From positions 1,612,001-1,676,000 of the forward strand of contig NZ_CP019562.1 of NCBI RefSeq assembly GCF_001983955.1: 64,000 nucleotides of DNA. The letters are read 5' to 3'. The notes under the pieces were generated by a model, which worked only from the letters and a program-made list of their open reading frames with translations, had not been told where the DNA came from and did not search any database. The translations under genes and the position numbers were made by a program. Below are positions 18,353 to 28,894 of this stretch, piece after piece (position 1 is the stretch's first letter; each line of letters begins with the position of its first letter). The DNA is from Streptococcus oralis (GTDB lineage Bacteria > Bacillota > Bacilli > Lactobacillales > Streptococcaceae).

Positions 18353-21300
18353 TTAGTCTTCTCTCCTCTTTTTAGAGAGCAAGCCGTAGCCACTCATTAC
18401 TCCGAGGAGTCCCAGCGCTACTAGACTAGCATCTCTTGTCGCTCCCGTATTTGGAAGCCCTTTACTTATTTCTTCAACTTTTGCTGGTGCTGCTGAAAGA
18501 GCTTGATCCCTTGTTTGTGAGACTTGCTCCTCTTTCGTTCCTACTTCAACAATTTCTGGAAGGGCTTCCTTGAGAACCTCAATAGAATGAAGAGTGCGTT
18601 TGCCCTGACCATCAACTTCTACAAAGCGACGAACTTGACCTTCCACACCTGCTTGAATTAGCTGGCCTTGTCCTTTGAGAAGGGCTGCATTTGGTCGTTC
18701 CTGATGTTCGAAGGAAACTGTTCCCTCTTCAACTTCCAGTTTCGGAGTTGCTAGAACTAAATCTTTCACACCTTCAGCTGGTTGGTTGCTTGATAGAACT
18801 TTTGTACCAACTTCGGTGATTTCTGGAATTTCTTCCTTGAGAACCTCAGTCGAACGAAGGGTACGTTTGCCTTGGCTATCTACTTCTACAAAACGACGAA
18901 TTTGACCTTCAACTCCAGCTTGCACAATACGGCGTTGTCCTTTGAGAAGTTCGGCGTTTGGTCGCTCCTGACGTTCATAGGCTGTTGTTTCAGTTTCAAT
19001 AACTAGTTCAGGGAGTGCCTCAACCGTTGGAGCCACTTCATTTGGATCCACGCTTCCAACATGGTGACTTTCTTCTGCAGGAGCTAGTTTCTTATTTAGC
19101 TTCTCTTTCATTTCCGCAAAAGCTTGTGGAGTTGGCATCTCTGAAGCCAACAAAGTTTCTGCTTGGGCAATCAACTCAGCTTTAGGATCTTTTTCACGGA
19201 CAGATTCGAGCAAACCTTCCAATTCTTCTCTAGCTGTCTGATAACGTTGATTTCCATCCAAGGCTGTCCCTGCTTGTTTCAACTCATTCAAAGCCCGATT
19301 GACTTCTTCTTGGCTAGCATTATGGTTTTCTGCTACAGCTTTCGCTGCATTGAGCTTCTCTACTAGTGCTGCTTGTTTGTCCTCGCTTGAGAAGGTGTAG
19401 GCAAGGGTTGACTGACGGCCTTGGACAGCAGTGATTTCTTGTTTTAGGTACTCATCGTTGACAGCTGCTTTTGGAGAAACCAAGACATCAAACTCAGCGG
19501 TGTGCCCCTTGTAATGAAGGGTCAAGGTTTGTCGTCCAGTCTTCTGAGCATCATAGCCCGTGATTTCAACACCTTGATCTGTGAAGGCATGACTTTCTTC
19601 TGTCTCATCATCATAGAGAACGCCGAAGCGACCTTCTGCAAGATCCAGTTGCTCTCCTACTAGATAGTCTGTTTTCGGTTTCTGAGTAATGTACAGACCT
19701 GCTACTTCCTTTGGTTTTCCTTGGTCTTGTCCTATCACTTGTACCTTCAAGTCACCAGTAACTGGAAGTCCAAGGTAGCTGACTGTGAGCTTTTGTTCCC
19801 CTTTTTGATGAGCGTCGTAGCCAGATACTGTCACACCTGAGTGAGTAAGGTTGATCAGCTCATCGGCTTGCCCCCCTTCGTATTGAACACGGAGTGTTCC
19901 GCCTCTGAGGTCAAGTTTTTCACCCTCTTTATAAACTGTCTTCTTAGGTCCTTTTTCAAGGCTAACTGCAACAATTTTTCTCTCATCCTGCGGAATCGCT
20001 ACTGCCAAGGTGTTACTGATTTCTTTGCCAGGTAGTTGGGTACGATAGTAGAGGAGAGTTGGTTGCTTGTCAAAGCCCAATGGTGCTGTTGCCAAGTCGC
20101 CTCCAGTTTCAGACTTCAAAGTTGCAATCGGTGTTTGTGAATCTGCCTTGTCGTAAACGGTGATAGTTGCACCCGCTGGAACATCAGAGAAGCCTAGTTG
20201 AACTTGGTGGTTTCCAAGTGAACGGGTAGCTACCTTAGCCATTGGAATATTTTGACTTTCTGTGTCCAATGTTTCGTACATCTTCCAGTTGTAGATACGA
20301 ATGGCTTTCCAAGGTGTTCCGTTATCAGATGTAATGACATGCAAACGCCAGTCTTGCGCGGTGATTGGTTTGTCAAGAGTGATATCTGTAACGTGCGCTT
20401 TATTGCCACGGACTTCCTTAGCTAGTTTCCACTCGCCATCTGTATCCTTGTAATAAAGATCAAAGTCCTTGGTGTTCATCAGACCATCGTTAACAGACTC
20501 ACCACCAGCTCCCGCATGATCCATTACCCATCTGACAACACGACGTGGTTGGGTCAAACGAATATCGACACTACCGCTCAATTGTCCTGAAGACCACTTG
20601 TCTGACAGACTTGTAATCGTACCGTTCAACATGCCTTCGACGCCTTCCCCGCCTTCAGTATTAGGGAAAGTGCTACCAATAACCGTTGCCCCTGGAACAA
20701 TATTTTCAGCCAAAGGTCTTGGGAGAGTTGTATCCTGAACAGTCATCCCCCAGTTGAATGACGCAGTTGCAGCCTCAGAACGGAGCCCATTTTTACCAAC
20801 TGCAACGACTTTCAGTTCCTGAGTCCTACCAGTCGCATTAGCAGAACGGCTAATTTTTGGCAAGTAGATGGTTGAAGCAGATGAACCTGTCAACAAACGC
20901 CAGTTATCACCGTCTTTTTCGTAGACTTCATAGAAATCCGCATCTTGGTTACCAGCAAATTGGACCACTGCTTCAGCTTCTTGGGCATTTTTAAGAGATT
21001 GTTTCACCACAGAAAGGCCTGTAGGCGCTTGTGGTGCTTGGTGATTATCTGAAATTGTTAATTGACCTAGGTTAAACTGATAATCTTTTACAGCTCCTTC
21101 ATGCTCGAAGAAGAGTTTGACTGCATAGATGGTTTTTCCAGCTAGTGAGCTAAGGTCAAATTCTTCATTCTTCCAGTCATCAGAGAGAGTCAGTTCTTTC
21201 CATGCAGCTGCATCCTCAAATTTGTAGTCTGGAGTCGTAGAGAAGGCCATATAAACTTTCGAGCCTTTCCCTCCCTTGTGGGCAACCCGAAGTTTAGTTT

Positions 21301-23077
21301 TCTCCGTTACTTCTAGTTTAGTAGAATACAAATTCACATCTTGGTCCGTCTTACCAGCTACATCACCTGAGAATTTAAGGGAGTTACCTCCATTATAGGC
21401 ATCTGTAAAGTCATATTCTGCACGAAGTTTTTCCCCCGTTGAAGTCTGCCACCAGCGCCATGTTGGCAAGACACCTGAAACAGAACGGTAGTTCCACTCA
21501 GAATCCTTAGAAACTTTACCGTCTACAAACCATTTTCTACCATGACCTGTATTAAAGGAGGTCGTGAAGGTTCGACCTACTGCTGGTGTACGGTCAGCAA
21601 CTAAATTGGCAATTCCATACCACTCTTTATCTGCTGGTTTTTGAGCCGTTGGATCTCCTTGGTAACCTGTAAAGAAGATGTCTTCGTTCTTGTGGTAGTC
21701 ATCGCCTGTTTTTCCTAGACTGGTAATCGTATCTGGTGCAAAAAGTCCTAACGACAAACGCAACTTGCCTTTTTCATCTAAGAGGGCATCCCATTTGACT
21801 TTAGTCTTATAAGAGCCACCTTGTTGCAATTCCAAGCCTGCAAAGACATCATACTGGCTACGTTCTAGCCATTTTGCCATCTCTACGGAGTGGTCATTCT
21901 TTTCCTTGTTCCAGTTGAAATTGGCAAAGAATTGATCTGCAGGGACTTTGTCACCTTCTTTTTGCATGAACTGGTAGTTGTAATCACCTAGACCATCTTC
22001 GTGGTAACGACCGTATTTGTAGGTCATGGCATCGTACCAAGCATACTTGATTGGATGGTTGACTTTGGCTGCGTATTCTTTTGTATAGAGCATGAATTGG
22101 CGCATTTTTTCACCAAGAGGTGCTACCAATTCCCCCGTTGTTTCTTGGTTAATGAAGTAACCATCAAATCCATAGTACTTAGCAAGATCGACAAGTTTGC
22201 GTGCGATAGGGAAGGTGCCATCTGCGTCTTGTTTCAAGGCAGCTGCAAATTTCTCTTGGTCGGCAATGCTATTTGACCAGTTGAAAAAGAGGGTTCCATA
22301 AACGGGAACTCCGTTGCGGTGGCCTGCATCAATGACATCTGGAGTTGGAACTAGACCTTCCCAGAAGACCATTGAATCCAAGTATTGCCAGTAATCAAAA
22401 GCGTAGGCCTTGAATTCTTCTCCACCTACAGAAGCGTGGTCTTTGGCCTTTGAGTTGGTATTTGCTAGCGCCTGAACCTTGGCTCTTCTGCTTGCTTTTT
22501 CATTGACCAACTGCCCTCTGTGGCGCTTGGCGAGTTCAACTGAGGAACGGTTAATAGGATCATCCTCACGCGCACCCGGTTCCCATTTCAACAAATCCTC
22601 CCATGTATCAAATTTGATTTCTTTTGGTCGGAGACTCTTTTCTTCATTTTTAGGAACGTCTGCTAGAGTCGGTTTGTCGGCTTTCTTCTCAGCTACTTGA
22701 GGAGCTTCCTCTGGTTTGACTTCTTCTTTTTCAGTTGGTTGAGCAGGTTTTTCAGTTTTATCTGTCAGAGCTGGCTTCGCTTCTTCTTTTTCATTAACCA
22801 GATCCGTTATTGCTGGAGTGTTTTCTGAAATTGGTTGCTCAGCTACTTTGTTCTCTGTTTCCTCTAATTGTTTTTCAAGGGCTGCAGTATCTGGATTAGC
22901 TGTTTCACTAGCGCTTGTAGCTTGGGCGCTCGCATTTGCAGCTGTTTCAGGGACTTCGACTTGTTCAGCAAGAGCTGGGCTCGCGAATAGAGCTGAACCA
23001 ATCATCAAGGAACAAGCCCCGATTGACAGCTTACGAATACTGTAACGGCAACGTTTTTCAAAAAATAGATTTTTCAT
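18353..23077 (-). CDS. endoD: Cell-wall-anchored endo-beta-N-acetylglucosaminidase (GH85, Endo-D type)
   Basis: 1574 residues. A YSIRK signal peptide (YSIRKLSIGACSLMIGSALF) is followed by a Glu/Pro-rich spacer. The GH85 catalytic domain (about 160-530) contains GFDGYFINQETTG with probable catalytic Asn310 and Glu312. Then come carbohydrate-binding and beta-sandwich modules, two bacterial Ig-like domains (about 1030-1180), a FIVAR-like helical segment and two G5-like repeats (QERPNAxLLKGQ). The sorting signal is LPNTG, a membrane segment and KKRRED. The family cleaves the chitobiose core of N-glycans. RBS AGGAGG; the promoter overlaps a cre site, so CcpA repression is likely. Confidence 0.95.
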   Translation of the reverse strand: MKNLFFEKRCRYSIRKLSIGACSLMIGSALFASPALAEQVEVPETAANASAQATSASETANPDTAALEKQLEETENKVAEQPISENTPAITDLVNEKEEAKPALTDKTEKPAQPTEKEEVKPEEAPQVAEKKADKPTLADVPKNEEKSLRPKEIKFDTWEDLLKWEPGAREDDPINRSSVELAKRHRGQLVNEKASRRAKVQALANTNSKAKDHASVGGEEFKAYAFDYWQYLDSMVFWEGLVPTPDVIDAGHRNGVPVYGTLFFNWSNSIADQEKFAAALKQDADGTFPIARKLVDLAKYYGFDGYFINQETTGELVAPLGEKMRQFMLYTKEYAAKVNHPIKYAWYDAMTYKYGRYHEDGLGDYNYQFMQKEGDKVPADQFFANFNWNKEKNDHSVEMAKWLERSQYDVFAGLELQQGGSYKTKVKWDALLDEKGKLRLSLGLFAPDTITSLGKTGDDYHKNEDIFFTGYQGDPTAQKPADKEWYGIANLVADRTPAVGRTFTTSFNTGHGRKWFVDGKVSKDSEWNYRSVSGVLPTWRWWQTSTGEKLRAEYDFTDAYNGGNSLKFSGDVAGKTDQDVNLYSTKLEVTEKTKLRVAHKGGKGSKVYMAFSTTPDYKFEDAAAWKELTLSDDWKNEEFDLSSLAGKTIYAVKLFFEHEGAVKDYQFNLGQLTISDNHQAPQAPTGLSVVKQSLKNAQEAEAVVQFAGNQDADFYEVYEKDGDNWRLLTGSSASTIYLPKISRSANATGRTQELKVVAVGKNGLRSEAATASFNWGMTVQDTTLPRPLAENIVPGATVIGSTFPNTEGGEGVEGMLNGTITSLSDKWSSGQLSGSVDIRLTQPRRVVRWVMDHAGAGGESVNDGLMNTKDFDLYYKDTDGEWKLAKEVRGNKAHVTDITLDKPITAQDWRLHVITSDNGTPWKAIRIYNWKMYETLDTESQNIPMAKVATRSLGNHQVQLGFSDVPAGATITVYDKADSQTPIATLKSETGGDLATAPLGFDKQPTLLYYRTQLPGKEISNTLAVAIPQDERKIVAVSLEKGPKKTVYKEGEKLDLRGGTLRVQYEGGQADELINLTHSGVTVSGYDAHQKGEQKLTVSYLGLPVTGDLKVQVIGQDQGKPKEVAGLYITQKPKTDYLVGEQLDLAEGRFGVLYDDETEESHAFTDQGVEITGYDAQKTGRQTLTLHYKGHTAEFDVLVSPKAAVNDEYLKQEITAVQGRQSTLAYTFSSEDKQAALVEKLNAAKAVAENHNASQEEVNRALNELKQAGTALDGNQRYQTAREELEGLLESVREKDPKAELIAQAETLLASEMPTPQAFAEMKEKLNKKLAPAEESHHVGSVDPNEVAPTVEALPELVIETETTAYERQERPNAELLKGQRRIVQAGVEGQIRRFVEVDSQGKRTLRSTEVLKEEIPEITEVGTKVLSSNQPAEGVKDLVLATPKLEVEEGTVSFEHQERPNAALLKGQGQLIQAGVEGQVRRFVEVDGQGKRTLHSIEVLKEALPEIVEVGTKEEQVSQTRDQALSAAPAKVEEISKGLPNTGATRDASLVALGLLGVMSGYGLLSKKRRED

Positions 23078-23099
23078 CTTATCCTCCTAATAAAATATA

Positions 23100-23197
23100 A
23101 AGTAAGCGCTTTACTTTTTGATAAAAAGTAACTGTTCTCAGTGCACACCACCAGAACAGGATCATCTTCATTTTATCCTATATGAAAGCGATGTCAA
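23100..23197 (-). promoter_or_regulatory. endoD promoter with cre sites
   Basis: TTGACA (23197-23192), 16-base spacer, TAAAAT (23175-23170). A full match to the cre consensus (ATGAAAGCGATGTCA, plus-strand 23182-23196) covers the -35 and spacer. A second palindrome GTAAGCGCTTTAC sits in the leader near 23102-23114. A CTGTTCT/AGAACAG hairpin lies between them. Confidence 0.8.
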
Positions 23198-23337
23198 TCT
23201 ATTTAACATAAAAACTATAACTAGGATAATAATCAGTAAAATTTGGACACAATCCTATAAATCATCTATCTTAAAGGGAATCTATCTCTCATTTTAAAAG
23301 AAAGTTCTTGTTTCTTATGAAAATTTCAGCTAAACAC

Positions 23338-23366
23338 TTGTGAGATTTACTTTTATCCTTTAAAAT
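23338..23366 (+). promoter_or_regulatory. Promoter of the Na/Pi cotransporter gene
   Basis: TTGTGA (23338-23343), 17-base spacer, TAAAAT (23361-23366), 44 bases before the start codon. The 23078-23409 gap holds only this and the divergent endoD promoter. Confidence 0.65.
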
Positions 23367-23409
23367 AGAATAGGAGAAATTCCGTTATTATTTTCCGGAG
23401 GAAAAAGAA

Positions 23410-25041
23410 ATGTCCATTAATTGGCAGGAAATTTTATTTCACTTTTTAGGAGGTCTAGGACTGTTTTTATACAGTATCAAGACCATGGGAGACGGTTTGC
23501 AACAAGCTGCTGGAGATCGCCTTCGTTTTTACATTGACAAGTACACTAGCAATCCTTTTTTAGGCGTTCTAGTCGGAATCGTCGTGACTGCCCTCATTCA
23601 GTCAAGTACGGGGGTTACAGTTATCACGGTCGGACTGGTCAGCGCTAGTCTTCTCACTCTTAGACAGGCTATCGGAATTATCATGGGAGCCAATATTGGA
23701 ACCACCGTTACTTCCTTTATCATCGGTTTCAAACTAGGCGAGTATGCTTTACCCTTGATTTTCCTTGGAACCATGTTCCTCTTCTTCACAAAAAACAGAA
23801 CAGCAAACAATATCGGGCGCATCCTGTTTGGTGTAGGGGGAATCTTCTACGCTCTCAACCTCATCAGTGCCGGTATGAGCCCACTTAAAGATTTACCACA
23901 ATTCAAGGAATATATGGTAACCTTGGGACAAAATCCTATTTTAGGAGTAGTAGCCGGTGCAGTGATTACCGTCCTCATCCAGGCTTCCTCGGCTACAATC
24001 GGGATTTTGCAAGGTCTCTATGCAGGTGGGTTCCTTGATCTTAAAGGTTCACTACCAGTTCTTTTCGGAGATAATATCGGGACAACCCTAACAGTTATCA
24101 TTGCGGCAGCTGGAGCCAATGTCTCTGCAAAGCGCGTTGCGGCAACCCACGTTACCTTTAACGTTTTAGGAACTATTCTTTGCTTAATCCTATTAGGCCC
24201 CTTTACTGCTATGATCGAGTACTTCCAGGCACTCCTTCACCTCTCACCTGAGATGACAATCGCCTTCTCTCACGGTGCCTTTAACGTAAGTAACACCATT
24301 GTACAATTTCCATTCATCGGAGCCTTGGCCTACTTTGTAACCAAGCTCATCCCTGGTGAAGACGAGGTTGTCAAGTACGAGCCCCTCTATCTCGACGAGC
24401 AACTTATCCAGCAATCTCCTTCTATCGCTCTAGGAAATGCCAAAAAAGAACTTTTGCACTTAGGAAACTATGCAGCCAAAGCTTTTGACCTTTCTTATAC
24501 CTATATCATCGGTTTGGATGAAAAGGTAGCTGAAAAAGGGCACAAGACAGAGGAAGCCATCAACACCATCGATGAAAAACTCACTCGTTACCTCATCAGA
24601 CTCTCAAGCGAATCCTTGAGTCAAAAGGAAAGTGAAGTCTTGACTAACATCCTGGATTCATCTCGTGATTTGGAACGGATTGGGGACCACGCAGAAGGCT
24701 TGCTCAACCTAACAGACTACCTCCAACGTAAGAATGTTCAGTTCTCTGAAGCTGCTTTGGAGGAATTAGCTGAGATTTATCAAGCAACAACTGCATTTAT
24801 CAAAGATGCCCTTGATAGTGTGGAAAACAATGATATTGAAAAAGCTCAGAGTCTGATTGGACGCCATAAAGAAATCAACAATATGGAACGCGTTCTCAGA
24901 AAGACCCACATCAAACGCCTTAACAAGGGTGAGTGTTCTACACAAGCTGGAGTCAATTTCATCGACATCATTTCCCACTACACTCGTGTGTCTGACCATG
25001 CTATGAACCTAGCTGAAAAGGTCATCGCTGAACAAATTTAA
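23410..25041 (+). CDS. nptA: Na/Pi cotransporter family protein with PhoU-like tail
   Basis: 543 residues. The first 310 hold two Na_Pi_cotrans repeats with the signature QSST (ALIQSSTGVTVITVGL) and QASSA (VLIQASSATIGIL), in about eight membrane segments. The last 220 residues form a cytosolic helical PhoU-like domain (LERIGDHAEGLLNL). It takes up phosphate or a related anion with sodium. RBS GGAGG. A monocistronic unit with its own promoter and terminator. Confidence 0.92.
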   Translation: MSINWQEILFHFLGGLGLFLYSIKTMGDGLQQAAGDRLRFYIDKYTSNPFLGVLVGIVVTALIQSSTGVTVITVGLVSASLLTLRQAIGIIMGANIGTTVTSFIIGFKLGEYALPLIFLGTMFLFFTKNRTANNIGRILFGVGGIFYALNLISAGMSPLKDLPQFKEYMVTLGQNPILGVVAGAVITVLIQASSATIGILQGLYAGGFLDLKGSLPVLFGDNIGTTLTVIIAAAGANVSAKRVAATHVTFNVLGTILCLILLGPFTAMIEYFQALLHLSPEMTIAFSHGAFNVSNTIVQFPFIGALAYFVTKLIPGEDEVVKYEPLYLDEQLIQQSPSIALGNAKKELLHLGNYAAKAFDLSYTYIIGLDEKVAEKGHKTEEAINTIDEKLTRYLIRLSSESLSQKESEVLTNILDSSRDLERIGDHAEGLLNLTDYLQRKNVQFSEAALEELAEIYQATTAFIKDALDSVENNDIEKAQSLIGRHKEINNMERVLRKTHIKRLNKGECSTQAGVNFIDIISHYTRVSDHAMNLAEKVIAEQI

Positions 25042-25052
25042 TTGGTAAGAAG

Positions 25053-25077
25053 CCACCTTAATTTAGGTGGTTTTTTT
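25053..25077 (+). terminator. Terminator after nptA
   Basis: CCACCTTAATTTAGGTGG followed by seven T. Confidence 0.93.
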
Positions 25078-25108
25078 CGTCTCTTAATCAAGAATATTTT
25101 TTCTAACG

Positions 25109-25146
25109 TAAAAAATGCTTTGATTCACAATGGAATCAAAGCATTT
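25109..25146 (-). terminator. Terminator overlapping the immunity gene stop
   Basis: The minus strand AAAATGCTTTGATTC, a 6-base loop and GAATCAAAGCATTTT followed by T. The TGA stop of the immunity gene (25138-25136) lies in the left arm. Confidence 0.88.
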
Positions 25147-25432
25147 TAAAGAGTTCTCCAAACATGACAGCAGAAACTGCAGTGCCCCTATACTTGGCTT
25201 CTTCTCTTTTGATAAAGCGCGCCAAATTGATCAATTCAGGTGCTGGGTGTTTGGGATTGATGAGCAATTCACGATTGACGAGTCCTGAGAGTCGCACTGC
25301 TAGTAATTGCTCATTTGTAGTGGGTAGTTTTTTAGCAGTCTCTAGGAGAGCAGCAACTAAATCTTCACTCAAGCCCTGACGGGCATGGTTGTAGAGGTCT
25401 TTTATAAGGCTTTCTAGATTTGCTTCTGCCAT
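25136..25432 (-). CDS. Bacteriocin immunity protein, enterocin A-immunity type
   Basis: 98 residues from MAEANLESLIKDLYNHARQG; GGAGG eight bases upstream supports this ATG over an in-frame GTG nine bases earlier. A four-helix-bundle pattern with LYNHARQGLSEDLVAALLET is typical of EntA_Immun proteins, which protect against class IIa-type bacteriocins through the mannose PTS permease. No bacteriocin gene lies nearby, so it is probably an orphan immunity gene. It follows pepA by 20 bases and is probably co-transcribed. Confidence 0.8.
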   Translation of the reverse strand: MAEANLESLIKDLYNHARQGLSEDLVAALLETAKKLPTTNEQLLAVRLSGLVNRELLINPKHPAPELINLARFIKREEAKYRGTAVSAVMFGELFKML

Positions 25433-25452
25433 CCCGACCACCTCCCTTATGT

Positions 25453-26517
25453 TTAATAATGTTTAATCAAATCAACCGTTGAACGATCCAATTTTTTCAC
25501 CAAGGCTTGCAAGAAAGCTTGGGCTTCTAGGAAGTCATCCATAGCGTAGAGTGTTTGGTGAGAGTGGATATAACGAGCGCAGACACCGATAGTTGTAGAT
25601 GGGACACCACCATTTTTCAGATGAGCTGCTCCAGCGTCTGTTCCACCTTTTCCACAATAGTATTGGTATTTGATGCCAGCTTCTTCAGCCGTTGTCAAAA
25701 GGAAATCTTTCATGCCTGGGAGGAGCAAGTGACCTGGGTCGTAGAAACGAATCAAGGTTCCATCCCCAATCTTGCCTTGGCCACCATAAACATCACCAGC
25801 AGGTGAACAGTCAACAGCTAGGAAAACTTCTGGATCAAACTTAGTTGTGGAAGTATGAGCACCACGAAGACCAACCTCTTCTTGGACGTTAGAGCCAAGA
25901 TAGAGTTCATTTCCGAATTTTTGACCTGACAGAGCTTCCGCCAACTCGCTCACCATAAGAACACCGTAGCGGTTGTCCCAAGCTTTTGAGATGATATTTT
26001 TCTCATTGGCCGTCAAGATTGCAGAACTATCTGGTACGATGGTGTCGCCAGGACGGATGCCAAAGCTTTCTGCCTCAGCCTTGTCTGCAAACCCACCATC
26101 AAAAATGATATCTGAAATTGCTGGCATAGTTGGGCCACCTGTTCCACGTGTCAAATGTGGAGGGACAGAACCTGAGATCACAGGAATTTCACGACCGTCA
26201 CGAGTAAAGAGTTTAAAGCGTTGACTGCTGACCACCATAGGATTCCAACCACCGATTTCTACAACACGAAAGGTACCGTCTGGCTTAATTTCGCTGACCA
26301 TAAAACCAACTTCATCCATATGAGAAGCGACCAAGACGCGCGGTGCATCCGCAGCTTCTGAATGCTTGATACCAAAAATACCACCCAAGCCATCTGTCAC
26401 CACTTCATCCACGTGCGGTGTCAACTTTTCACGAAGATAAGCACGGACAGGTGCTTCATGACCTGAGATCGCAGCAAGTTCTGTTACTTCTTTGATTTTT
26501 GAAAATAATGTTGTCAT
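25453..26517 (-). CDS. pepA: Glutamyl aminopeptidase PepA (M42)
   Basis: 354 residues. M42 metallopeptidase motifs: first metal ligand ASHMDEVGF (His/Asp, about 67-71), catalytic/metal EEVGLRGA, second ligand AVDCSPAGD and the C-terminal HSHQT. It removes N-terminal Glu/Asp from peptides as a large tetrahedral complex in the cytosol. Only the immunity gene follows it. Confidence 0.95.
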   Translation of the reverse strand: MTTLFSKIKEVTELAAISGHEAPVRAYLREKLTPHVDEVVTDGLGGIFGIKHSEAADAPRVLVASHMDEVGFMVSEIKPDGTFRVVEIGGWNPMVVSSQRFKLFTRDGREIPVISGSVPPHLTRGTGGPTMPAISDIIFDGGFADKAEAESFGIRPGDTIVPDSSAILTANEKNIISKAWDNRYGVLMVSELAEALSGQKFGNELYLGSNVQEEVGLRGAHTSTTKFDPEVFLAVDCSPAGDVYGGQGKIGDGTLIRFYDPGHLLLPGMKDFLLTTAEEAGIKYQYYCGKGGTDAGAAHLKNGGVPSTTIGVCARYIHSHQTLYAMDDFLEAQAFLQALVKKLDRSTVDLIKHY

Positions 26518-26606
26518 TTCAATTCCTTCTTTCTTTCATCCATTTTACCACTTTTTATAGGAGAAGGATAGCGGGAATCATCATTCCAGATAAAACTACT
26601 TGTGAA

Positions 26607-26634
26607 AAAACGAATCACCATTGTAATTCGTTTT
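26607..26634 (-). terminator. Terminator after yidD
   Basis: AAAACGAAT/ATTCGTTTT with a 10-base loop and T run on the minus strand, overlapping the last bases of the yidD stop. Confidence 0.8.
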
Positions 26635-26869
26635 ATTTATGATTCCGTTTGAGTGAAAAATGGTCTGGGACGGGGTCCTTACCTGTTTTCGACCAGGGAT
26701 GGCAACGTAAAATCCGAGCCAAGCCCATCAAAACACCCTTGAAGCCATATTTTTCAATAGCCTGAATCATGTAGTTTGAACAGGTCGGCTCAAAGCGACA
26801 AGAGGGTGGAAAGGCTGGTGAGATAAAACGTTGGTAAAAGCGCACAGGCGCTATTAAAATTCGTTTCAT
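26633..26869 (-). CDS. yidD: Membrane protein insertion efficiency factor YidD
   Basis: 78 residues; conserved core [29 protein letters not shown] and [17 protein letters not shown] with the three family cysteines. An amphipathic N-terminus would sit at the inner face of the membrane. YidD helps YidC-dependent insertion. Its start overlaps the last base of rluB, so it ends the scpA-scpB-rluB operon. Confidence 0.95.
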   Translation of the reverse strand: MKRILIAPVRFYQRFISPAFPPSCRFEPTCSNYMIQAIEKYGFKGVLMGLARILRCHPWSKTGKDPVPDHFSLKRNHK

Positions 26870-27591
26870 TATTTCTTGGTTACAGCCATGGTGTGTAGTT
26901 GACTGATTTCTTTTTTATTAAGACGACGGGATTCTCCTGGACGGAGTCCTGTCAAGTCTAGATGTCCGAAACGAGTCCGTGACAACTTGTCCACTTGGAG
27001 ACCGACAGCTTCAAACATCTTTTTAACCTGGTGGTTACGCCCTTCATGGATAGTCAACTGCACCACAGAGCGGTTTTTTACTGGATCCACTTTGAGAATC
27101 TCATAGACAGCCGGCTTAGTTTTCTTACCCTCAATCTCCACTCCACGAGTCAAGGGACGAAGATTTTCCTTATTGGCAACACCTTTGACACGCGCGACAT
27201 AAACCTTGTCAATCTCATTACGAGGGTGAATCATCTCATCCGTAAAATCCCCATCATTGGTCAAAATCAAGACTCCTGATGTATCCCAGTCCAAACGACC
27301 TACAGGGTAGATGCGCTCCTTCACGTTGGGCAAGAGGTCGACAACCGTCTTACGCCCCTTGTCATCTGTCACACTGGAAATGACACCGCGTGGTTTGTTA
27401 AGCAGATAATATACCTTTTCTTCGTTGTAGATAGGTTGGCCTTCAACTTCAACCGTGTCGCCTGACTTGATGGTCGTTGCGAGTTCACGCACCACTTGGC
27501 CATTAACCGTCACCAAGCCTTGCTTGATCAACTCTTCTGCTTTTCTCCTACTGGCCACACCTGCGTGGGCAATATACTTATTGATTCTCAT
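26869..27591 (-). CDS. rluB: Ribosomal large subunit pseudouridine synthase RluB-type
   Basis: 240 residues: an S4 RNA-binding domain ([20 protein letters not shown], 1-60) and an RsuA/RluB catalytic domain with the motif [18 protein letters not shown], catalytic Asp in DWDTSG. It modifies 23S rRNA. Its start overlaps scpB by 14 bases, in a conserved Gram-positive arrangement. Confidence 0.95.
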   Translation of the reverse strand: MRINKYIAHAGVASRRKAEELIKQGLVTVNGQVVRELATTIKSGDTVEVEGQPIYNEEKVYYLLNKPRGVISSVTDDKGRKTVVDLLPNVKERIYPVGRLDWDTSGVLILTNDGDFTDEMIHPRNEIDKVYVARVKGVANKENLRPLTRGVEIEGKKTKPAVYEILKVDPVKNRSVVQLTIHEGRNHQVKKMFEAVGLQVDKLSRTRFGHLDLTGLRPGESRRLNKKEISQLHTMAVTKK

Positions 27592-28147
27592 CTTCTTCTA
27601 TCCTTTCACCAAATAATTGGCTTTCTTGGGCTTGAATCTCAAGCTCATCAATCACTGGTAATTCTTCCAAATGGTTAATTCCCATGTAATCTAGGAAATA
27701 ATCTGTTGTCACATAGAGGTTGGGGCGTCCCAACACTTCTTTTTTCCCGTCTTCTCGTATCAAGTCAAAGGCCTGCAACTTCGCCAAAGCCCCACTCGAG
27801 TTGACCCCACGGATGGCATCAATTTCTATCCGTGTAATCGGCTGCTTATAGGCAATGATGGACAAGGTCTCAAGGGCAGCCCGAGATAAACTCTGGTTGA
27901 TAGGTGCCTTAGAGTATTCCTTCAAAATCTCTGAAAACTGAGGCTTGGTCACCAATCTATAAGCACCACCAGTCTCAATCAGATCCAAACTGGAATCTAG
28001 GTCCTTTTCATACTTCTGAGATAATTTTTCTAAACTCTGTTGGATGCCTGTCGGTGGCAGAGAGAGGAGTTCAGCTAACTGGCGGACTCTAATCCCATCT
28101 TCACCCGCTACAAACAAGAGCGCTTCTATTTTTGCTAAAGTACTCAT
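27578..28147 (-). CDS. scpB: Condensin subunit ScpB
   Basis: 189 residues with two winged-helix domains ([20 protein letters not shown] and [29 protein letters not shown]), as in ScpB. It acts with SMC and ScpA in chromosome organisation and segregation. Located 18 bases after scpA and overlapping rluB. Confidence 0.96.
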   Translation of the reverse strand: MSTLAKIEALLFVAGEDGIRVRQLAELLSLPPTGIQQSLEKLSQKYEKDLDSSLDLIETGGAYRLVTKPQFSEILKEYSKAPINQSLSRAALETLSIIAYKQPITRIEIDAIRGVNSSGALAKLQAFDLIREDGKKEVLGRPNLYVTTDYFLDYMGINHLEELPVIDELEIQAQESQLFGERIEEDENQ

Positions 28148-28165
28148 CTTTCCTCTCTATCAAGT

Positions 28166-28894
28166 CTAGCTTTGGGCCACTTGACTTTCTTCCTTCTTTT
28201 CCATGAGATAAATATCTCCGAAACTTTCCTCTTGCACGAGGATCAGCTCCTGTGTTTTGATTAACTCTAGGGTTGCTAAAAAGAGGGTAATGACCTCTTG
28301 GACATTCTGGGCTTCCTTAAACAAATCCTGCAAGCGCAATTGATCTCGTCCAGCTAAGGACTCTTTCACGATAATCATCATGTCCTCAATCTTATACTCA
28401 TCTCGCAAGATAGTCGTGTGATTCTGTGCGAACTCCTCTTTTTTCTTGGCTAGGATATTTGAAAAAGCTAAAAAGAGGTCAATGGTCGTCTTGTCATGCA
28501 CAAGCTCCGCATCTTCGTAAATCAACTCTGTCGGCGCTTTGGAATAATACTGGGCCCGTTCCTGGTGCTTGGCTTCCAAGTGCTCCCCCAAGAGCTTGAA
28601 CTTGCGGTATTCTTCGATTTGAGAGAGGAGATCCTGTTCCAGGTCATCCTCCAAATCGGTCACTTCCGCTACCTTTGGAAGAAGCTTGCGACTCTTGATC
28701 AGCATGAGCTGACTGGCCATAACCATGTACTCGCCCGTCACTTCCAGACGCATGGCCTGCAGGGTTGAAACATAAGCTAGATACTGTTCGATGACTTCCG
28801 TAATGGGCACATCGTAGATATCCATCTGATACTTAGAAACCAGGTGCAAGAGCAAGTCCAGGGGCCCTTCAAAATCTTTTAATTTAATATCCAT
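28166..28894 (-). CDS. scpA: Condensin kleisin subunit ScpA
   Basis: 242 residues. N-terminal kleisin pattern [20 protein letters not shown], an acidic middle, and a C-terminal winged helix ([20 protein letters not shown]). It bridges SMC heads and binds ScpB. Its first base overlaps the end of the xerD-like gene. Confidence 0.96.
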   Translation of the reverse strand: MDIKLKDFEGPLDLLLHLVSKYQMDIYDVPITEVIEQYLAYVSTLQAMRLEVTGEYMVMASQLMLIKSRKLLPKVAEVTDLEDDLEQDLLSQIEEYRKFKLLGEHLEAKHQERAQYYSKAPTELIYEDAELVHDKTTIDLFLAFSNILAKKKEEFAQNHTTILRDEYKIEDMMIIVKESLAGRDQLRLQDLFKEAQNVQEVITLFLATLELIKTQELILVQEESFGDIYLMEKKEESQVAQS

